A program made the position numbers and the translations under genes. This document shows, in pieces, positions 47,433 through 59,830 of a stretch of DNA of 64,000 bases. The stretch is from the NCBI GenBank assembly GCA_022835595.1, contig BQUP01000001.1:682001-746000 (forward strand), read 5' to 3'. Origin of the DNA: Cystobasidium ongulense. Lineage: Eukaryota > Basidiomycota > Cystobasidiomycetes > Cystobasidiales > Cystobasidiaceae. Each line of letters opens with the position of its first letter. Within the stretch, counting starts at the first letter, position 1. The notes under the pieces were generated by a model, which was given only the letters and a program-made list of their open reading frames with translations, searched no databases and had not been told where the DNA came from.

Positions 47433-49083
47433 CCTTCCAGACACAAGGATAGTCTCCCTTTCAAATACAGGCTACGTTAGCGACCCCAGAGCGCTAAAGT
47501 ACTTTACTATAAATGGTATACATGCTCACTCGGTTCACCTTTCATTTTGTGCCATCTGTTATAGAAGGCCTCTATCTCGCTATACACCTCTCCATACAGC
47601 GATACGCCTCATATCAGAGTATGCACATAGAACATACGCCCACCGAGTATCTACTCTCAACACTGTACATTATCACGGTTATCTGGCGGGCACCATCGCA
47701 GTCGATACAATATGGTAATATCTTTCTTGTGGTCTGTTATTATTGTAACGATGAGAGCAGTACCATGGACACAGTAAATCAAGATTTGGAAGGCCGACGG
47801 AGGTTTCCAGCACAACGCCGAGCTCTCAAAAAGTGCTGTAAGAGCAGCTGCCGGTGTATGGTTTGATTGGCGAGTGACAACAGTAAGGACAACCTGACGT
47901 CTTAGGTCACTACACAATACCATTTGTCGAGCCGACGAGGCTTTTCAGATCTTTTTATCCTGAAATGAGCATAGAAAAGCCCTTGAAAGGCTGCCGAAGA
48001 GCCATCCGCCCCGGGATAGGTCGCTTATCAGGAGCCCCCGCTGGCACGTATACCTTATGGGCCGATCTACCTTCAGATTTGTAGGCAGTTATACACGGTA
48101 GCACTCGAAGATTCGACGCGCAGCCAGCTTGGCAGACGGAGAAAGCTGGCAGTTCAGCAATGGAGCAATAATTTGGGATTTCCGTCCCTGCCAGCGCAAG
48201 CTATGTAACTTGTTGTGCTGGCTCAGTTTTTCAGCAAATTTCGATTCAGGGTACTTCTTCATTCGGGCGCCACGAAACGGACGTTGTTGAGCCCTAGTCT
48301 CGCCCGATCGCATTGATGTGATGCTCTGCAACGATCTATCATAGAAAGAGAGTCCAGGGAGGTACTGGTGTATACAGGCGTGCGTGACCTAAATTCGTCC
48401 GCTCTATCTTAGAGTTCTCTATTGGTATTCATTCAAATTTGCGGGACGCAGAAACGCCCCTGTATACATGGGGCCTTTGACGGTCATCGATATGATGTCC
48501 CTTGATGATCTACCTCCACGCTTGCAGGGACGGTGAAGCACGATGGATCAACTGTATATATCGCGTCGATAGCATTGTTAACACTTCCGAGTCCACCTGC
48601 TTGCCTGACAGCAAGCGAGAACGTGTGTATCTGGTTTGCTTGGACACAGGCCGTAACGCGGAATAAGCGTCGCACGTCGACTGAATGCCCAGGGTCCAAC
48701 GCTGCTGATGAACTTCAGTGGAAGATAGCGATAACGTGCAGCGTGTTCATCGAGGCTCTTCCATTGTTCCATTGTTGAGTAGTTCGACACATTGGGTTAT
48801 TCCAGATGTACCGCGCTTCATACATGATTTCAAAGGGTCAGTGTGCGGTAGCAAGGTCCAAAGACGAGCTCTGTTAACCTTGAGTAAGTGATTGAATAAT
48901 ATAATGTAAACCAAGCTGTAAACCCAAGCGTCGCTGAATGCTGCTCTGCCTGTGGTGGATGATCGAGAATTTTGCCACTCTTTTGCAGCTTTGAAAAATG
49001 CAAGTCTCGCAAACCTGCATCTGCATCAACTCGACGCAACACAGGTCGTCAGCGAGAGTAGTAGGACTCCGTATCACGTTTGC

Positions 49084-51160
49084 ATGAGTCTCTTCGACGA
49101 GACGGCGGGCTCGCCAGTCGCTGGGCCAAGCAGCGGGAGAACACGCACGAAGAAGCGGGCACGCCAGAGCAAGAGCAGCGGCCATGCAGACGACGCAGAC
49201 GCACCTGCTGCATCTTCAAGCCAGGCATTCTATGTCCCTCCTGCGTCCGAGGTGCAGCGGTACGCTCGCGGCAAGCCTGCTTCGACAAAGACAGTAGGTG
49301 GAAATGACTGGTTGCACAACCTGCTCTTTGCACGCAGACCGCTGACTCTATGCATGTTCGACCCGCAGAAGAACAAGAAGCTTGCGACACATCTTTCGAC
49401 GCTCGCGAATCAGCAAAAATCCTCTGCCCTCGCGGCGTACGAACACGACTCGCTCCTTTTGCCTCAGGATGCATCAAGCAGGCTGCAAGCAGAGACAGAC
49501 TTGGAGAGAACTTGGAGAGTGTCTCAGCACGAGATACAGGAGGCTGTTGGAGCTGCTACCGCTCAGAAAGGTTTCTCGCTCAATCTCCCAGAATTTGGGC
49601 CATACGAACTGGACTACTCGGTCGACGGTCGAAGTCTAGCTATTGCTGGAAGAAGAGGTCACGTTGCTACCTTCGACTGGCAGACTGGCAAGCTCGGGAC
49701 AGAAATGCACCTGAACGAGACCGTGCGAGATATTTGGTGAGTTAGCCTGTCCCCGCTCTGCTTCGAAGAAACCCCACCTAAACATTATCAACTCGCAGCT
49801 GGCTTCACAATACATCCTTTTTCGCTGTGGCACAGAAGAAGTATACCTACATTTACGATTCGAATGGACTGGAGATACATCAGCTTCGTAGCCATCTGGA
49901 AGTCAATCGAATGCAGTTTCTCAAGTACCACTTCTTGCTGGCGACGGTGGTGAGAGCGGCTCACGTGAACGTGGTTCAAGTTTGTCATGACTGACCACGA
50001 CTTCGTCTTGGTAATAGGGCAATGCAGGCTACCTGAAATATCAAGATACTTCTACGGGTGCACTTGTTGCAGAGCATCGCACAAGGCTAGGGCCATGTCA
50101 AACTATGGCACAAAACCATCATTCCGGCGTCGTATCACTTGGGCACAGCAACGGAACAGTCACAATGTGGACGCCGAATGTCTCGACTGCTCAAGTCAAG
50201 CTCCTGGCCCACAGAGGTCCTGTATCTGCTATCGCCCATGACCCAAGCACTATGGGATCCTACTTTGCTACAGCTGGATTAGACGGGAGCATGAAAGTCT
50301 GGGATTCGAGAAATTGGGGTATCGTGAACGAATGGCATCTACCTAGACCTGCGTCGTCTTTGAGCTATAGCCAAAAAGGTCTTCTGGCCTCCGGATGGGG
50401 ACATCATGCGACGGTGGGCACAGAGTGCCTTGCATGCATGAGCGCTGGTAGAGCTGATTCGACCATATCCGTCTAGATTTACGCCGACTCGACGCGGAAA
50501 GCCTCGCGAGCACCCGGGCCCTATATGACGCAGGTATTCCCATCGACAGCCACGCAAGATCTTGCTTTCTGCCCGTTCGAAGACATTCTGGGTGTTGGCC
50601 ATGCCCGTGGGTTTACCAGTCTGATTGTACCCGGTGCAGGAGAAGGCAGCTTTGATTCTCTCGAGGCCGATCCATTCGAGTCAAAGAAAGCTCGAAGAGA
50701 ACGAGAGGTCGTCAGTCTTTTGGACAAGCTACAGCCAGATCAGATACACCTCGATGCAGATTTTATTGGCAAGCTCGCACCCAAGGTCGACGAACAAGCA
50801 ACAGCTGTCAATATCGCTCTGGGTCCCTCCAAGAAAAAGGTCACCAAGGACTTTTTCCAGCTTTCTAGACTGCAACGCCTGGAGACTACCAATCAACGAG
50901 AAGATGGGGACGACTCGGATGAAGAGAATGCGGCCAGTGTGGCCGATGTACCCACGGACGATAAGGCCGTAAAGAAACCAAGGGGCAGGAATAAGGTACT
51001 TAAGCGAGTCCTTCGCCGAAAGAAGAATGTTATCGACGACAAAACAATGCGAGTGCGGGAGCTCATTGATAAGCGCCGGCAGGCCGCGTTGGATCGCAGG
51101 GTGCAGGAGCAAAGAAGCGCTCAGCACAAGGATGGCAGTGCCCTAGACCGCTTTGTATAA
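49084..51160 (+). CDS. UTP7: Utp7/WDR46, U3 snoRNP small-subunit processome protein
   Basis: Nucleolar WD-repeat protein needed for 18S rRNA processing. The basic N-terminus (RTKKRARQSKSS) is followed by VQRYARGKPASTKTVG and the WD propeller: LDYSVDGRSLAIAGRRGHVA, DICWLHNTSFFAVAQKKYTY, LEVNRMQFLKYHFLLATVGN, SGVVSLGHSNGTVTMWTP, YFATAGLDGSMKVWDSR, then DLAFCPFEDILGVGHARGFT. The C-terminal BING4 domain carries GSFDSLEADPFESKKARRE and ends with a long basic tail (KVLKRVLRRKKNVID, RRQAALDRRVQEQR). Splice sites are normal GT-AG; the first intron joins TG|C to give ICWLHN. It is convergent with the DUF1295 gene, 115 bp between stops. Confidence 0.95.
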
Positions 51161-51275
51161 GTTTGAGAGTTGTTTTACGGAGAATTAGCATAAAGGCAAA
51201 TCCATCAGCACTAATGCTTTGTCTTTTGACAATAATGAGCTAAACGGATGTAGTATATGCTGTCGCGGCCTCCGT

Positions 51276-53193
51276 CTACTGATTCTTGCTTTTGCCTGAG
51301 CCATAAACCTGCTCATTGACGTTGGCCAGGTTGCCCGTTATTGCTAGCCAGATGCCTTTGAGGATTGTTGTAGAGGGGCTGAGGGAAGAGTCGCCGTCAG
51401 GCGCGAGTATGAACTCATGCGACAGTTGAACTTACAAGAACATTCCGACTCTGCGCTGATACTGTCTGTATTTTGGGTACTTGCTGCTTGAGATAGGCTC
51501 GGTAAGGAGGACGGTACTGCCTACGAGGATACAGGACATGCCGATGGAAGACAGCCATGTGTAGTTGAAGATATACGGAGCAGCTTGCTTTACTGCATCT
51601 CGAATATAGATCGAATCGCGCAAGTCGGAAGTTGCCCTAGCTGCGGACCAGAGCTTTGTGAAAACAGCTTCTGGAACGGTAGCTCGGAGCGTGAACAGAG
51701 GTAGAATCCAGAAATTGAGTTGCTCGCAGATGAAATTCTTGAAGCGCAAGGTGTCAGTTCGATTCCAGATGGTCCATACATAAACACAGATCACGAGTGA
51801 AAACCACACACAGGATGTCTGCTCCATGCCCATAGACCAGTTGTGCGGAAGCCACGTTTGAGATCGCCTTCAGCCCTCTCAATTTGACGAGTGTTGTAAC
51901 CCTTGAGCATTCTACCGCCTTTGCCCTCCTTCAATCCAGGTCCATGTTTCCAGTTTTGGAATGACTGCTGTTGAGAATCGGCGATCTGAAGTGAGACAAG
52001 ATTGGCAAAGGATCAGAAGTGTTTATTTATTGGGTTGTGCATTTAGCGCAGTCTTACCTGCTCTACAGCTAGATTGGCCAAGAATAGACCAGCGATGAGG
52101 AAGTCGACTTTGCCGAGAGGCACCGCAGGATGGGTGGGATGATATGAACGCGTCGTTGCTGCAAAAGTATGGGGTGTTAGACTGTCGGACATAGGAACTA
52201 GCCAAACGACCGACATACTGAGAAGGAGGAATTGCGGAAGCTGAATTATAACATGAGAATACATCCGCTGGTCAGCGAAAGATCTCAAAGCAGAGTTAGT
52301 CAGAGCACTCACAGCCGTCGCTAGAAGAAGTGCATTTTGCATGAGAGCCACGATGAGGAAGTCAAAGATGGGCCAGAGCCACTTGGGCATTCTTGATCGG
52401 ATTACTGGCCAGCGGTAGTCTAATGAAGTGTTGTGCATGTTAGAGAGTCGTCTAGAGTGTGTCATCTACTTCTCAATCCCGTACCTTCTGTGTTGAAATC
52501 GAAGAAACCGCGTCGGAGAGTGTTCCCAGTGATGCGAAGAGACCAAACAACCTGCGAGTGTAGCAAGGTATCAGCAAATCGTCAGAGATCGAACGCTATA
52601 GCCAGGTCTACAAGGCTACATGACTACATACCTGCAGTAGGAAGACCAGGAACATGCGATCGTTGACGCCGTTGGGTACGAAAGCTGAGAACCATGTAGC
52701 GGCGGGGTCGCCAGCTGCTGGTTTGGAGCTCCAGTCGAACAGGCCCTTGACGCTTCCTGCTCCAGACAGCCTGTCGTGGAAGGTGAGGTGTGCAGAGTAG
52801 AGGACGGGCAGGACGGCCCAGACTCGATCCACATAGCTCCAGTTCTGGGTCAACTCGCCGAGGACAAAGGTGACGACGGTGAAGATGGATGCGAAGGTGA
52901 GAGCGGAGGACAAGGGCTCTGTGTGAGCGTACCAGTGCTTTGGAGGAGGGTCCATGTGCCATTGACCATGGGGATGGGATGATCGGGGCCACACAAAGCG
53001 TCAGCCAGAGACGAGCCAGCCAGCTCGAGCGCGCCCAACTCACCTCGAGCGCTGCTCTATCGCGCGGGATCTTGCTCAGGTCGAGATGGGCGAGATTTGC
53101 GAGCAAGCCCTCTGTCCAGCTGACCAGGCCTGGGACGAGGTTCTCTGCGGCGTCTGCAGCGGGGTGGACGGCTGGCATGTCTACCGCGTGCAT
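51276..53193 (-). CDS. DUF1295-family membrane protein (steroid reductase-like fold)
   Basis: Polytopic membrane protein of the DUF1295 family, related to steroid 5-alpha-reductase and isoprenyl-Cys methyltransferases. The N-terminus is MHAVDMPAVHPAADAAENL. After the first intron comes HWYAHTEPLSSALTFASIF, then ELTQNWSYVDRVWAVLPVLYS, a family mark. RITGNTLRRGFFDFNTEDYRW and WPIFDFLIVALMQNALLL follow. The region QQQSFQNWKHGPGLKEGKGG leads to KRGFRTTGLWAWSRHP, the cofactor-binding-type motif of this group. The C-terminus is IWLAITGNLANVNEQV...KNQ. ATG 53193 is the first in-frame ATG. An NAD(P)H-dependent lipid or sterol reductase role is an inference; no substrate is known for fungal members. 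Confidence 0.85.
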
Positions 53194-53538
53194 GGCTGAC
53201 TGCGATGCGATGCGATGCTGTTGATGGCGGTTGTCGTGTGTGGTGTCGTGTGTCGGGTTGAAGGAAGGAAGGAAACCTGGCAAAGGCACTCGTCATCGCG
53301 AGCATGTTCGGCCCGACGCTGACTTCTCGGCTGACATAATATTAACGGAGGCAAGCACATCATCCAGACGGAAAGAAGCTTCTCTGCAAGGACAGCGAAA
53401 GATGCTCCTCACCTCGACAAGCTTAAGCAGGGCATGTCATGGAATTCTCGATGAAGAGTTGGCCCTTCAACTACCTTCGACAAGCCCCGAAGGCAGCGAG
53501 GCTTTCATTGATATTCCTTGTATCACACACCGCATCGG
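53194..53538. promoter_or_regulatory. Upstream region of the DUF1295 gene
   Basis: 345 bp between the DUF1295 start and a small plus-strand open frame, divergent. A GGAAGGAAGGAAA run at 53260 lies in it. Confidence 0.4.
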
Positions 53539-53730
53539 ATGACAATGACACGCTTCGGACGTTATCTGTCATCGCAGGCGACTTTGCGCCGGTATACATG
53601 GCAGCGTCCTGCTGACATGGGAAAACTGCGAAGAGCTGATTGGAAGCTCGGTACTGATGCACAGACGCAGGAATCTGAAGATCATGCAAAGGAACTGACA
53701 AAGGCATATGCAGAGGATATCCCTTACTAG
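53539..53730 (+). CDS. Small 63-aa hypothetical protein, possibly mitochondrial
   Basis: Uninterrupted frame MTMTRFGRYLSSQATLRR..., with an Arg/Ser/Thr-rich, acid-free first 20 residues like a mitochondrial presequence. A charged, helix-prone tail follows (TQESEDHAKELTKAYAEDI) and the protein ends DIPY. No family is recognised. It is divergent from the DUF1295 gene and upstream of no other plus-strand gene. Small size and lack of homology evidence keep confidence low; an additional 5' exon is possible. Confidence 0.4.
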   Translation: MTMTRFGRYLSSQATLRRYTWQRPADMGKLRRADWKLGTDAQTQESEDHAKELTKAYAEDIPY

Positions 53731-54013
53731 TCGGCTGCGAACAGTCGTCATACTTCTAGGTCAGGGAGTCGACGATAGCTGATGATCCGGCACAGCGAGC
53801 TACGAAGAACGAGCAAGACAGACAGAGTAGGGAAAGAAGATGAGTAGATCGTATTCAAAGTATAAGCCAGGGAGATTGATCAGTAAGGCGGGCAGCGTGG
53901 AAATATCTTCGTTGCAGCGGGCCCCCAACGACAAATGCAATGCGGTGCATAACAAAGTATGATACACGGTCACGACAATGCAGCAGTGTAGCTAGACAGA
54001 AATGCAACATAGA

Positions 54014-55524
54014 CTACAGCCGAATTCTCCCTTGTTCTGACTTTCTTCCAAACGGCTTGGAGAACCAGCCTTTCGATTTAGCTTGTCCATTAGACGGCAG
54101 CAGAGCCTCTGCCCCCTCGCTCCCTTCGAGAGATCCATCGTCCCCATGCGGGAGGGCAATGGCAGCGTTACTGTCTAGCCGTGACCAGTCTTCTCCTGCA
54201 ATTTTGCCTCTCCTATTGCGCTGGGCGGCATCATGGATGACAATCTCCACATCTCCATTCTCACTGTGCTCATCCTCTGAGCCATCTGCAGCCGTGACTT
54301 CGACAACATCTTCTGCTGCTTCGGACAACTCCTTTGCCCAGATATACCGCAGCACAACGGGAATGAGGACGGCCACAACCACGCCGGCGAGGCCAAAGAA
54401 GTTCTTCCACTGCAGGAGATCGAACATAAAGGCATAAGCAATCTGCGAGGGCTGCAAAGCAGAGAATCTAATATAACCCACCGACATTAGCTTGAACTCG
54501 CTCGGGCTTGTCATCTGATCCAAAGTAGTGCCGACTTGTACGTGAATGAAGGATGGGGCAAGCACGCCGAGGAAGGTAGAGGTCCAGAACAAGGGTATTG
54601 AAATGTTGAGGTGGGGACAGATGATGTTGACCATCCAGTGCGGTGGTAACGGGGCGATGCGTAGGATCATCAGGTAGCTGATCATGTTACCACCTTGGCT
54701 ATCGATTCTTGCTCTCCACAAGTCGAGTCTGTCACGCCATTTCTTGCTTGCTAGGAGCAAGGCTGGGCCGAGGAGGGCGGAGATGAGGTAGCAGAGAGTA
54801 GCTCCGGTTGCAATGCATAGGCAGACGAGGGGAAGGGCAAATGGAACACCGTACATTGCTCCTGCCTGTTATGAGTGTAGGTTGGAACGGTCAGGACACG
54901 AGCGATGGCATGCAGAAAGCAAGCAGGATAGATACTTACTAGAACGCTCATGTAGAGGGATCCAGGTACGCTAAAGGTCTGTAGACTAGAAGGTGGAGGG
55001 GGGGTATTCAGGTGGGTGTTGGGTGGCAGAGCAGTCTCACTCACAAGAGGTAGACGGCAATAAACGAGCCAAGTACTCTGCCAAAGTTGCGTTCTTTGTA
55101 GATCTGGAGGATGACATTGAGGCTGGAGAGTAGCATGTCAGCATCAGTGACATTGCCCCGACTAGACACGGCCCTACCGCTTAAGGTCGTCGAAGCTCTT
55201 GGGAATCTTGACATCGGGCTTGTGTTCGGGGTCGATGGGCGGAAGAAGTGTCCAGAGTAGGAGTGCTAAGCCGAGTACGACGACCAGGAATAGGCTTACA
55301 ACCTTTCCTGCTGCTTCTAAGATGATGCGATATTTGATAATCCAAGCAATGCAGGCTTGAGTGCGGGAGAGCGAAGGTTGCTCAGCGTCGGCTAGCTCTT
55401 CTTCTTCCTCTTCTTGGGCTTGTTCGCTCTCTCTCGTGTTGTCAGTGACCAGATCTATCTTGAGACGCTCGGGGTGTACATCCCCCCGAGTCCCGTCTAC
55501 ACTGTGCACCGCGCTGCTGCTCAT
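54014..55524 (-). CDS. VTT/DedA-domain membrane protein, TMEM41/Tvp38-like
   Basis: Multi-pass membrane protein of the SNARE-associated Golgi (VTT) family, members of which act as ER/Golgi lipid scramblases. The acidic N-tail (EQAQEEEEEELADAEQPSLS) precedes TM1 (VVSLFLVVVLGLALLLWTLL) and PKSFDDLKRLNVILQIYKE. The VTT core includes QTFSVPGSLYMSVLAGAMYG, FALPLVCLCIATGATLCYL, then MILRIAPLPPHWMVNIICPH (the R-x-x-P-x-x-P/N re-entrant motif), and FWTSTFLGVLAPSFIHVQVG. A last TM is FFGLAGVVVAVLIPVVL. The C-tail is acidic then basic and ends GRIRL. The motif order FxVPG-S-x...AG-x-xYG is diagnostic. Four introns. It is divergent from UBA1 with 336 bp between starts. Confidence 0.88.
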
Positions 55525-55860
55525 AGCGGCGAGTGATACGCGTGAGGTCTTCTAAGTGTTCTTCTGCGAATGTTCTTCTTCAGGCATGGTGTGCTGCAGT
55601 TGTAGTCGGAGCAAGCAATAGCGTCGAGGTGGATGGCTTTGAAGGATAGTCAGCGGTGGTGGCGGGCATGCGCTGTGTTCAGGATGGCATGAGGGGGGTA
55701 TGGACGGACTCGTAGAAGTGCTCCGAGTGCAATGGTGGTCCTGGCTAGGCCATGCAAGGTCTGTGGGCTGAACAATGGCCATGCATGCTTCTGGCTCCAA
55801 GGCTGATGATGATCACGCTGAGCAGCTTGCATCCCATCCAACACTTTGCAATACACGACT
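55525..55860. promoter_or_regulatory. Bidirectional promoter VTT protein / UBA1
   Basis: 336 bp between divergent ATGs. No defined site was identified. Confidence 0.45.
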
Positions 55861-58800
55861 ATGCCTGCAGACACGATGCAGGTCGACAATCAGAACCAAG
55901 ACATCGACGAGGGGCTCTACTCGAGGCAGCTGTGTGGGTGCAGCTGATACTGCCATAGGTCGGGTTGGGCCTTGCTGACGATACTTATGCGGATAGACGT
56001 GCTCGGGAGAGCAGGTGAGCAACGAGTGGATCTTTTTGTCTGCACTTGCTGCTGCTGACTGATTATACTCTTCAGCAATGCAAAAGATGCAGGAATCGAG
56101 GATACTCATCGTCGGCCTCAACGGCGTCGGAGCCGAGATAGGCACGTCTCTCTCTATCCAGCTCCATTGTATCTGACCTAACACAACCACGCATACTCGC
56201 AGCCAAAGACGTCTGTCTCGCTGGTGTCCGCTCAGTCACACTGTATGACCCATCACCCGTGCAGATAGGCGACCTGGGCACGCAATTCTTTCTTCGAGAG
56301 AGCGACGTTGGAAAGCCAAGAGACAAGTCGACCGTCGACAGACTGCGTGAACTCAACAGATACGTCCCTGTTGATGTGCTCGAGACAGAGAGCCTCTCTC
56401 CCGAGGTCCTCGCCCGCTTTCAAGTCGTCGTCATTACCGACGCGACTCACACTACGCAACTCGAGATCAACGACTATACCCACACCCACGGCGTCCATTT
56501 CATATCCGCAGACGTTAGAGGCTTGTTTGGGTGAGGAACGTCTCCAATTGTTCTGCACGGCCTTCGCTCACACTCCTTTAACTTGCGCCGTCTACTAGCT
56601 CCGTCTTCTGCGACTTTGGCACGCAATTCGCAGTCACCGACACAAACGGAGAGACTCCCCTTCAGGGCATGATAGTGTCCATTGACGAGGAAGGGATCGT
56701 CACGACACTCGACGAGACGCGCCACGGCTTAGAAGATGGAGACTACGTGACCTTCACCGAAGTAAAGGGAATGGACAAGCTCAATGATGCAGAGCCGAGA
56801 AAGATATCCGTCAAGGGTGGGTCCAGATGATCATTTATATGCAAGCTTTTTTTTCTGAGCACTATCCATCCTCCTACAGGTCCATACACGTTCTCGATAG
56901 GAGCCGTCTCCGGCCTGGGCACATACAAAGAAGGCGGTCTATTCCACCAGGTCAAAATGCCCAAGCTAGTCGACTTTGTAAGCTGAAACCACAGCTCGGA
57001 AACTAAACGAGGTCTTCAGCTAACGCCAGGCTTCTCTCCTAACAGAAATCCCTGCGCGAATCGCTCACCACACCAGAGCTCTTCATCACCGACTTTGCCA
57101 AGTTCGACCGGCCAGCTACCCTTCATGTCGCTTTCCAAGCTCTTTCGAAGTTCAGAGAGCAGCACAATCGTTTACCTCGTCCCAGGAATGAAGAAGACGC
57201 AACCGAGCTCGTCAAGCTCACTCACAGCCTTAAAGCTTCACCCGATGACGAGATTGACGAAAAGATCGTCAAGGAATTCTCCTACCAAGCTGCAGGTGAC
57301 CTGGCACCCATGGTCTCTACTATTGGAGCGTTTGCGGCTCAAGAAGTTCTCAAAGCATGCACCGGCAAGTTCAACCCTCTTCAGCAATCTCTTTACTTCG
57401 ATTCCCTCGAGAGTTTGCCTAGCACCACTCCAACTGAAGAGGAATGTGCGCCTCAGAACACCCGATACGACGGGCAAGTTGCCGTGTTTGGAAAGTCTTT
57501 CCAGAAGAAGATCGAAGGCTACCGCGAGTTCCTCGTTGGTTCTGGCGCTATCGGTTGTGAAATGCTGAAGAACTGGGCGAGCATGGGTCTTGGTACAAGC
57601 GACGATGGTATTATCTACATCACGGATCTAGATACAATCGAGAAGAGTAATCTCAACAGACAGTTCCTCTTCCGCCCAAAGGATCTTGGCAAGTTTAAGG
57701 CCGAAGCTGCAGCACAAGCTGTCGCTGAAATGAACCCTAACCTCGCTGGCAGGATCAAGACGTACCAGCTACGAGTGGGCGAAGACACCGAAAGTAAGTC
57801 TGCTTCACGACGTTCCAGAAGAACGTATCACTAACCAGGCTCTGCCTCATAGATACCTTCGGCGACGAGTTCTTCCAGAACATCGACTGCGTTACCAATG
57901 CTTTGGACAATGTCTCTGCACGTCAATATATGGACGGCCGATGTGTTTATTATGAGAAACCTTTGCTCGAATCGGGTACATTGGGCACAAAGGCGAATGT
58001 ACAAGTCGTTCTACCCCATATCACCGAGTCTTACTCGTCTTCTCAAGATCCTCCCGAGAAAGAGTTCCCATCGTGTACACTGAAAAACTTCCCCAATCAG
58101 ATTGAGCATACTATCCAGGTGCGTTCGCCGACTCATCAAGCGTACTGTTTGAGAATTGATGTATCTTCGTGGCGGCTAATTCGTATCCTTGTCGTAAACA
58201 GTGGGCTAGATCTCAATTCGAAGATACCTTTGTCAAGCCTGCAGAGAACGTCAATCTCTACCTTGGAACGCCTAACTTCCTGCAAACCGCCAAAGACTCC
58301 GGTATGCAGCCTTCTCAGCTCATCCAAATCCGACAAAGCTTGGAGAACAGGCCTCTGTCGTTCGAGCAGTGCATCGAGTGGGCTCGAATGAAGTTCCAGG
58401 AAGAATACAATAACACAATTCAACAGCTTTTGTACAGTCTGCCGAGGGACATGGTGAGTACTTTGCTAAGCCGAAAGGCGAATTGGAACGCTCACGTCGC
58501 TGGTTTCGTAGATCACAAAAGAAGGAGCTCCTTTCTGGTCAGGGCCGAAGCGAGCACCGGAGCCCATAGAATTCGACCTGAACAACGTAAGCTTGACCAA
58601 TCTCAATCTCCCTACGTTGCTGACCGTGCGTCTTTCGATGTTAAAGCCACTGCATATGGAGTACATCGTTGCTGCAGCCAATATTCGAGCTTTCAATTAC
58701 GGCCTAAAGGGCGCCGAAGATCCTGAGATCTTCCGCAAAGTGCTTTCTACTGTCATTGTGCCAGAGTTCAAGCCCAAGTCGGGCGTGGCTGTGCAGGTCA

Positions 58801-59830
58801 AGGATGATGAACCGGTCGAGAAGAAAGATGATGAAGAAATGACTGTGGCCGAGGTTGCAGCGACTCTGCCCTCGCCAAGTAGCCTCGCTGGTTATCGTAT
58901 GATTCCAGCTGAGTTTGAAAAGGATGATGATACCAATCACCACATCGATGTAAGGCGGGCATTCTACACCGACACCTGGTTCCTTCTGATCCAATTTTGC
59001 TGCGTTTTTCAGTTCATTACCGCCTCTTCTAATCTGAGAGCTGCAAATTACTCCATCCAGCAGGCGGATCGTCACAAGACAAAGCAAATTGCCGGCAAGA
59101 TCATTCCAGCCATCGCAACCACCACATCGCTTGCTACAGGTCTTGTCTGCCTAGAACTTTACAAGGTCCGTCAATGGCCGTCGTCGTTGTTAACAAGCTG
59201 TACTGCCTACTGACGTTTTCCGTGCCGCAGATCATCGACGGCAAGACGGACATTGAACAATACAAGAATGGTTTCGTCAATCTAGCCTTGCCGTTCTTTG
59301 CGTTCTCAGAGCCTATTGCAGCCACCAAATTGAAGGTAAGATGGCAGGTCACGCAAGCTCTACCAACTTTTACCCAGCTAACATTTTTTCCTTTCAGCAC
59401 GGCAATACGAATTGGACCCTGTGGGATCGCTTCAAGATCAAGTCGGATCTCACACTACAGGAGTTCCTAGAGTGGTTCCAGAAGAACCACAATTTGCACA
59501 TCTCAATGGTTACGTCAGGCTGCTCACTGCTGTATACCTCTTTCGGCACAAATGCCAAGCTAGCGGACCGTTTGCCAATGAAGTATGTCGTCCAATCGCA
59601 CACAGCCTGAACTTGGCTTACTACCACTTCTCGTACAGATTATCACAGGTTACCGAATCCATTTCGAAGAAACCGCTTCCACTCCACGTGAAGGATCTTA
59701 CGCTCGTGGTGACAGCAGAGGACGAGGAAGGGAAAGATGTAGACGTGAGTTCCGTTCTTGTGAGCCAAACAGAAGCTAACTCAAAGCACTGCATATGCAG
59801 GTACCAGACGTGACGATGCGCATACGCTAG
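55861..59830 (+). CDS. UBA1: Ubiquitin-activating enzyme E1
   Basis: Essential enzyme that adenylates ubiquitin and passes it as thioester to E2 enzymes. ATG 55861 gives [24 protein letters not shown]..., the conserved E1 start [13 protein letters not shown]. The inactive adenylation half shows [20 protein letters not shown]. The active one shows [21 protein letters not shown] and [20 protein letters not shown]. The catalytic Cys lies in [15 protein letters not shown], followed by [10 protein letters not shown]. The adenylate-binding [16 protein letters not shown] and [16 protein letters not shown] follow. The C-terminal ubiquitin-fold domain begins [19 protein letters not shown] and the protein ends VPDVTMRIR. 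About fourteen introns, including one 18-nt exon (55997-56014) and one GC-AG intron (56142-56202). Length is about 1,010 residues. Confidence 0.97.
55997..56014 (+). other. 18-nt micro-exon in UBA1
   Basis: ACGTGCTCGGGAGAGCAG, phase 1 on both sides, between introns 55934-55996 and 56015-56075. It completes RQLYVLGRAAMQKM, the conserved E1 N-terminal helix. Confidence 0.9.
56142..56202 (+). other. GC-AG intron in UBA1
   Basis: The donor is GCACGT after GAGATAG; acceptor CTCGCAG. It gives [14 protein letters not shown]. The GTCTCT donor four bases downstream breaks the frame. Confidence 0.8.

Larger units (their letters stand above)
43874..49083. other. Gene-poor 5.2-kb region
   Basis: The longest stretch here without a supported gene. 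It includes the PPZ1 upstream region and the UTP7 promoter. Open frames are short; the longest (44393-44827, 144 codons, no ATG) has no recognisable motif. No reverse transcriptase, integrase or transposase fragments were seen. A diverged direct repeat pair occurs near 46.5 and 47.3 kb. Confidence 0.6.

Noticed and set aside
47329-47718. Open frame covering repeat copy B
   Set aside because: It starts with TTG, is not found in copy A, and has no protein features.
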